Assembly (NCBI GenBank): GCA_008015155.1
Contig: SSFA01000037.1
Coordinates: 1-64,000, forward strand
Origin: Thiothrix sp.
GTDB taxonomy: Bacteria > Pseudomonadota > Gammaproteobacteria > Thiotrichales > Thiotrichaceae
DNA length: 64,000 bases
Reading direction: 5' to 3'
Part shown: positions 60,707-64,000 of the stretch, in pieces
Layout of the letters: every line of letters begins with the position of its first letter
Position numbering within the stretch: the first letter of the stretch is position 1
Notes under the pieces: model-generated
What the model was told of the DNA's origin: nothing
The model's database searches: none
Seen by the model: the letters and a program-made list of their open reading frames with translations, nothing else
Program-made: the position numbers and the translations under genes

Positions 60707-60777
60707 AACCTTCCCTTCTGTCTCAGCAAGCGCGGAAGATTACCGATACTCCGCTTAGAAATCAATCCTTAAATCAA

Positions 60778-60854
60778 TGGCGCACCCTAGAGGATTCGAA
60801 CCTCTGACCTTTGCCTCCGGAGGGCAACGCTCTATCCAGCTGAGCTAAGGGTGC
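60778..60854 (-). tRNA. tRNA-Arg (anticodon CCG)
   Basis: A 77-nt tRNA on the minus strand. The acceptor stem is GCACCCT / AGGGTGC with discriminator G and encoded CCA. The anticodon arm is TTGCC-CTCCGGA-GGCAA with CCG, and the T-arm loop is GTTCGAATC. It stands alone between tpiA and the KdpE-like gene. Confidence 0.95.
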
Positions 60855-60935
60855 ATAATTGGAGCTGCAAATCATACCGAACCGCACTGATTACGTCTAT
60901 GCACCTAGCGGTTTTTATTAACTAAGTCTGCAGAA

Positions 60936-61625
60936 TTATTGGCAGAAACGATAGCCGACGCCTGTCTCAGTCAATAAATGTTGTGGTTGAGAAGGATCAT
61001 CTTCTAATTTTTGGCGTAAGCGCCCAATATAGATACGCAAATAATGCCCATCTTCAGAATGGCCTGCTCCCCAGACTTCGCGCAATAATTGCCTTTGAGT
61101 CAATACTTTACCCGGCTGGGCTAACATAATGGTCAATAAATGATATTCACGTGGGGTCAGATGCACAGGCTCACCCTTGCGAAACGTGAGTCGATTGACT
61201 TGATCTACGGTTACCTCACCAAACTTGACGATGGCCATGCCTTCAGTTGGCTTCTTTTCACGCCGGCGCTTAAGTGCTCGTAAGCGTGCTAATAGCTCTG
61301 CGACTCCAAACGGTTTAGCGAGATAGTCATCCGCTCCTGCGTCGAGCAAGCTAACTTTTTCTGACTCAAGATTGCGTGCTGACAGCACCATAATCGGCAC
61401 ATCCGACCATCCGCGCAGGCTGCGAATGAATTGACGACCATCAGCGTCCGGTAGCCCTAAATCTAAAATAATTAATTCAGGTTTATATTCAATAACCAGA
61501 GCCAAGCCCGCTGCCACAGTAGGTGCTTCTAAGACTTTATAGCATTCACCCTCTAAGGCTATCCGTAACACTTGCCGGATGCGGTACTCATCTTCGACTA
61601 CTAGAACTGATGTATTTTCCACCAA
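60936..61625 (-). CDS. KdpE-like OmpR-family response regulator, no partner kinase nearby
   Basis: A 229-aa response regulator. The receiver domain has VVEDEYRIRQVLRIALEGEC, the phospho-Asp in LIILDLGLPDADG, the switch Ser in VLSARNLES and KPFGVAELLARLRALKRRR. The winged HTH domain has HLTPREYHLLTIMLAQPGKV and HYLRIYIGRLRQKLEDDPSQ, the KdpE recognition helix. Full-length KdpE controls kdpFABC with kdpD just upstream; neither is in the window, so it is an orphan here or pairs with a kinase elsewhere. No clear ribosome site beyond weak GGAGATG. Confidence 0.85.
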   Translation of the reverse strand: MVENTSVLVVEDEYRIRQVLRIALEGECYKVLEAPTVAAGLALVIEYKPELIILDLGLPDADGRQFIRSLRGWSDVPIMVLSARNLESEKVSLLDAGADDYLAKPFGVAELLARLRALKRRREKKPTEGMAIVKFGEVTVDQVNRLTFRKGEPVHLTPREYHLLTIMLAQPGKVLTQRQLLREVWGAGHSEDGHYLRIYIGRLRQKLEDDPSQPQHLLTETGVGYRFCQ

Positions 61626-62034
61626 AATAACATCTCCCTTGATTTACCTTGGCTACACTGGCACCAAACAGCTATAACCCATCTAAGTCAATCGACGGAT
61701 TATTTTTCACACAACAGTACGCCGTTTGAAATATTAACTTTCTTATAAAATTTACAGATGCTTTAGTGGTCTGGGTTAATGACCTTAACCTTATTCAGTA
61801 AAAACTAATAATTATCTAGCTAGTTTTTTAGGCACTTTTAGTCTTATGTGTTTTTTTGAGCAAGGATAACTATCCTTAACGGCCAAGGGTAAGGGAAGTT
61901 GCGCGGGGAATCAAGCAGTAGCAGCTTTCAGTATGAGAGACTGAATACCTTGGATAGTAGAGGTACTTAAACTTTGACAAGAACTATCTTAACAATAAAA
62001 CGCTTGAGGCATGAGCGTAAACCGGTATTTAAGA
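61626..62034. other. Gene-free interval upstream of the KdpE-like gene
   Basis: No acceptable reading frame. It carries the inverted repeat AAGGATA-AC-TATCCTT (61862-61877), a possible operator about 240 bp before the KdpE-like start, and several T-runs. I found no consensus promoter pair and no known riboswitch. Confidence 0.5.
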
Positions 62035-62057
62035 AGTGCTCTCCACTAGAGAGCACT
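62035..62057 (-). terminator. Hairpin terminator of the acetate/solute symporter gene
   Basis: Minus-strand AGTGCTCTC-TAGTG-GAGAGCACT (9-bp perfect stem, 5-nt loop) followed by TCTTAAAT, 24 bp behind the stop. The T-run is short but the stem is strong. Confidence 0.6.
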
Positions 62058-62081
62058 CCGATTTAACTTAGTCAACAAGAC

Positions 62082-64000
62082 TTAGTGAGCGTGTGCAGCC
62101 TCAGCACCGATACCGGTGTTTTGACGCACATATAACTCATCCCACATTTCTTCTGAGCGACGATCACGAGTGATCAGCGACAGTAGAATAGTGACTAAGA
62201 AACCTAATGGAATAGAAATCAAGCCAGGGTTCTTCAACTGGAACCAAGGTTTTTCTAAGCCCATCATGCTGACGGTTTGACCTTCGAACTTCTTCAGATC
62301 TGCTTCCGCTTTAGAGATTGCAGTTTTTAAGCCTGCAATTTCTTTCTCTTTAGCAGCTTTTGCAGTTTCATCAGTGATAGTTGCCAATTCGCCTTCAGCT
62401 TTCGCTAACTTCTCACGTGCACCAGGCTTAGCTGGAGCTTCTGCTGCGGCTTTAACTGCTTTCTTACAATCAGCACCAGCAAACAGTTCACACATGAAAC
62501 CACCTTGTGCAGGAGCAGCCTCAACAGCAGCAGTAGCTGGAGTGCCATCTAATACTTTCTTCGCATCAGCAATTTTTGCTAATGGATAAGTCATATTAGG
62601 CGACAATAAGACCAACAGAATTGCAGTGCCTGCACCTACTAACATACCTGCAACGATGCCCCAAGTATTCGTTTTCTTCCAATACAGGGTCAAGAATACG
62701 GCGGGTAAATTAGAAGAAGCTGCAACCGCAAACGCTAAAGCAACTAAGTGAGCAACGTTTTGACCTTTAGCTGCAATACCTACATAGATGGCTAAAGCAC
62801 CAACGATACCAGTCGCAACACGAGCAGCAGTGATTTGTTCTTGAGAAGAAGCATGCTCACCACGGAACACACCCACATATAAGTCATGTGACATGGCAGA
62901 AGCAGATGCTAATACTAAGCCCGCAACGACCGCTACAATCGTAGCAAACGCAACAGCAGCAACGAAAGCTAAGAATAGGTTACCCAACATAGAGTCAGCA
63001 CCACCACCAACATATTGTGCTAACAAAGGAGCAGCCATATTGCCGCCTGGATCGAAGCTAGAGATTTTAGCAGCGGTAACATTCATCGCAGCGCCCAAAC
63101 CTAAGAATAAGGTTAAGACATAGAAACCACCGATGATAGCCATTGCCCAAATAACAGAAGTACGTGCATCTTGTGCAGTTGGAACTGTGAAGAAGCGCAT
63201 TAAAATATGCGGCATACCTGCAGTACCTAAAACCAAGGCTAAGCCTAAAGAAATTTGGTCAATTGGGCTTTTCAAATACAAGCCTGGCTCTAAGAAACGT
63301 TGACCCATTTCAGCTGGAGTCATGTTATTCGCTGCATCGCCAATTAGCTTAGCAACTTGCTTTTGAATATCTGGATTATCTACTGCAGCCTGTAAGAAGC
63401 CAGGGAGAGAGAAACCATACTGACCCCAAGTAAACAGTACTAACAGAATAGAAGCCGTAACTAACAGAATAGCTTTAATGATTTGAACCCAAGTAGTTGC
63501 CTTCATACCACCGAAAACAACATAGGTCAGCATCAAAATACCCACTACAATAACAGAAACTTCATACTCGATACCGATCAAAGTTTTAACCAGTACACCA
63601 CCACCGACCATTTGTGCAGTTAAGTAGAAAGTTGAAACAGTTACTGTAGAAATAGCCGCAACAATTTTTGCCGCTTTTGGGTTATTCCGAAACGCTAAGA
63701 TATCCCCAAGAGTGTACTTACCAATATTACGGCATGGCTCAGCGATAATCAGCAATACAGTAATATAAGCAACCAACCAACCTACAGAGTACATGAAGCC
63801 ATCATAACCGTAGAGAGAGATCAGACCAGCAATACCTAAGAAAGAAGCCGCTGATAAGTAGTCACCAGCAATCGCCCAACCATTCTGAATACCAGAAACG
63901 GAACGACCTGCAGCGTAGAAATCGGTTGCTGAGTGAGTTTGTTTAGCCGCACGATAAGTAACATACATAGTCAGCGCAATGATTGCACCAAAGACCGCAA
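62082..64000 (-). CDS. actP: Sodium:solute symporter, acetate permease (ActP) type, cut at its 5' end
   Basis: A minus-strand gene running off the window; the frame stays open upstream of the Met at 63968 (AVFGAIIALTMYVTYRAAKQ), so the true start lies outside. About twelve transmembrane helices of the SSS family: SATDFYAAGRSVSGIQNGWA, IAGDYLSAASFLGIAGLISL, MPHILMRFFTVPT and NLPAVFLTLYWKK. ActP imports acetate and other short-chain acids with sodium or protons. Between the last two membrane segments it has about 100 extra residues, mostly Ala/Lys/Glu with coiled-coil character and two cysteines (MCELFAGADCKKAV). A C-terminal AHAH tail ends the protein. Confidence 0.9.
   Translation of the reverse strand, partial: AVFGAIIALTMYVTYRAAKQTHSATDFYAAGRSVSGIQNGWAIAGDYLSAASFLGIAGLISLYGYDGFMYSVGWLVAYITVLLIIAEPCRNIGKYTLGDILAFRNNPKAAKIVAAISTVTVSTFYLTAQMVGGGVLVKTLIGIEYEVSVIVVGILMLTYVVFGGMKATTWVQIIKAILLVTASILLVLFTWGQYGFSLPGFLQAAVDNPDIQKQVAKLIGDAANNMTPAEMGQRFLEPGLYLKSPIDQISLGLALVLGTAGMPHILMRFFTVPTAQDARTSVIWAMAIIGGFYVLTLFLGLGAAMNVTAAKISSFDPGGNMAAPLLAQYVGGGADSMLGNLFLAFVAAVAFATIVAVVAGLVLASASAMSHDLYVGVFRGEHASSQEQITAARVATGIVGALAIYVGIAAKGQNVAHLVALAFAVAASSNLPAVFLTLYWKKTNTWGIVAGMLVGAGTAILLVLLSPNMTYPLAKIADAKKVLDGTPATAAVEAAPAQGGFMCELFAGADCKKAVKAAAEAPAKPGAREKLAKAEGELATITDETAKAAKEKEIAGLKTAISKAEADLKKFEGQTVSMMGLEKPWFQLKNPGLISIPLGFLVTILLSLITRDRRSEEMWDELYVRQNTGIGAEAAHAH

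Noticed and set aside
1..64000. Prophage, insertion sequence, integron or toxin-antitoxin genes
   Set aside because: No transposase, integrase, phage structural or toxin motifs in any frame I read, and no terminal repeats around gene blocks.

Overview
The window is dense, single-copy chromosomal DNA of a gammaproteobacterium. The gene families (UvrB, OmpW, SecG with tRNA-Leu(GAG) just behind it, Pit/DUF47, GcvA-type LysR, CbbY, ecotin), the moderate GC content and the overall style fit the Thiotrichales (Thiothrix/Thiolinea-like sulfur bacteria) best. That placement is inferred from resemblance, not shown by a marker gene. I see no phage, transposon, rRNA operon or plasmid function.

Layout. 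0-5.3 kb (minus): TCA genes in the order sucB-lpd-sucC-sucD-gltA (gltA cut by the window edge), behind a strong sigma70 promoter and without sucA. 5.4-8.7 kb (minus): DUF47-pit phosphate transporter and an aspartate-type aminotransferase. 9-15 kb: ompW, uvrB, a phospholipase-D/cardiolipin synthase gene, yqhA-like and a LysR regulator. 15.2-18.2 kb (minus): modE-modABC molybdate uptake with two matching ModE-type operators. 18.2-24.6 kb (minus): pstSCAB-phoU plus an acyltransferase. 24.8-37.8 kb: glycosyltransferase + PAP2 phosphatase, a GNAT gene, a diheme cytochrome lipoprotein, a frameshifted PhoX-like phosphatase gene, ecotin, a DUF2256 protein, an ABC1/UbiB-type kinase-like gene, btaA-btaB (betaine lipid synthesis), an ABC exporter and a glycosyltransferase/TPR protein. 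37.8-47.7 kb: glpR, glpD, a glpSTPQUV glycerol ABC importer and glpK. 47.8-53.2 kb: cbbY-like phosphatase, an ornithine-lipid acyltransferase (olsB), phoB-phoR and a YihY membrane protein. 53.4-59 kb: glutamine-synthetase-like, aldehyde dehydrogenase and GMC oxidoreductase genes, then msrB-msrA, then a two-repeat CRISPR-like remnant. 59.3-64 kb (minus): tRNA-Leu, secG, tpiA, tRNA-Arg, an orphan KdpE-like regulator and an acetate/solute symporter cut by the window edge.

How it fits together. The strongest theme is phosphate starvation. I found PhoB-type boxes (TGTCAT units 11 bp apart) in front of pstS, the glycosyltransferase, btaA, the phoX-like gene, olsB and phoB. At pstS, btaA, olsB and phoB a -10-like hexamer follows exactly 10 bp after a box unit. 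The genes so marked would scavenge phosphate (pst, PhoX-like) and replace phospholipids with phosphorus-free lipids: betaine lipid (BtaAB), ornithine lipid (OlsB, perhaps with the acyltransferase behind phoU as OlsA) and perhaps a glycolipid (GT4 + PAP2). One more box of the same design sits behind olsB and points into a gene-free stretch closed by a Rho-independent terminator. This is a candidate PhoB-controlled small RNA or 23-codon peptide transcript, and I regard it as the most novel item here. Other points worth a look are the complementary ATPase defects of GlpS and GlpT, paired palindromes around the sucB promoter, and the GS-like/ALDH/GMC cassette.
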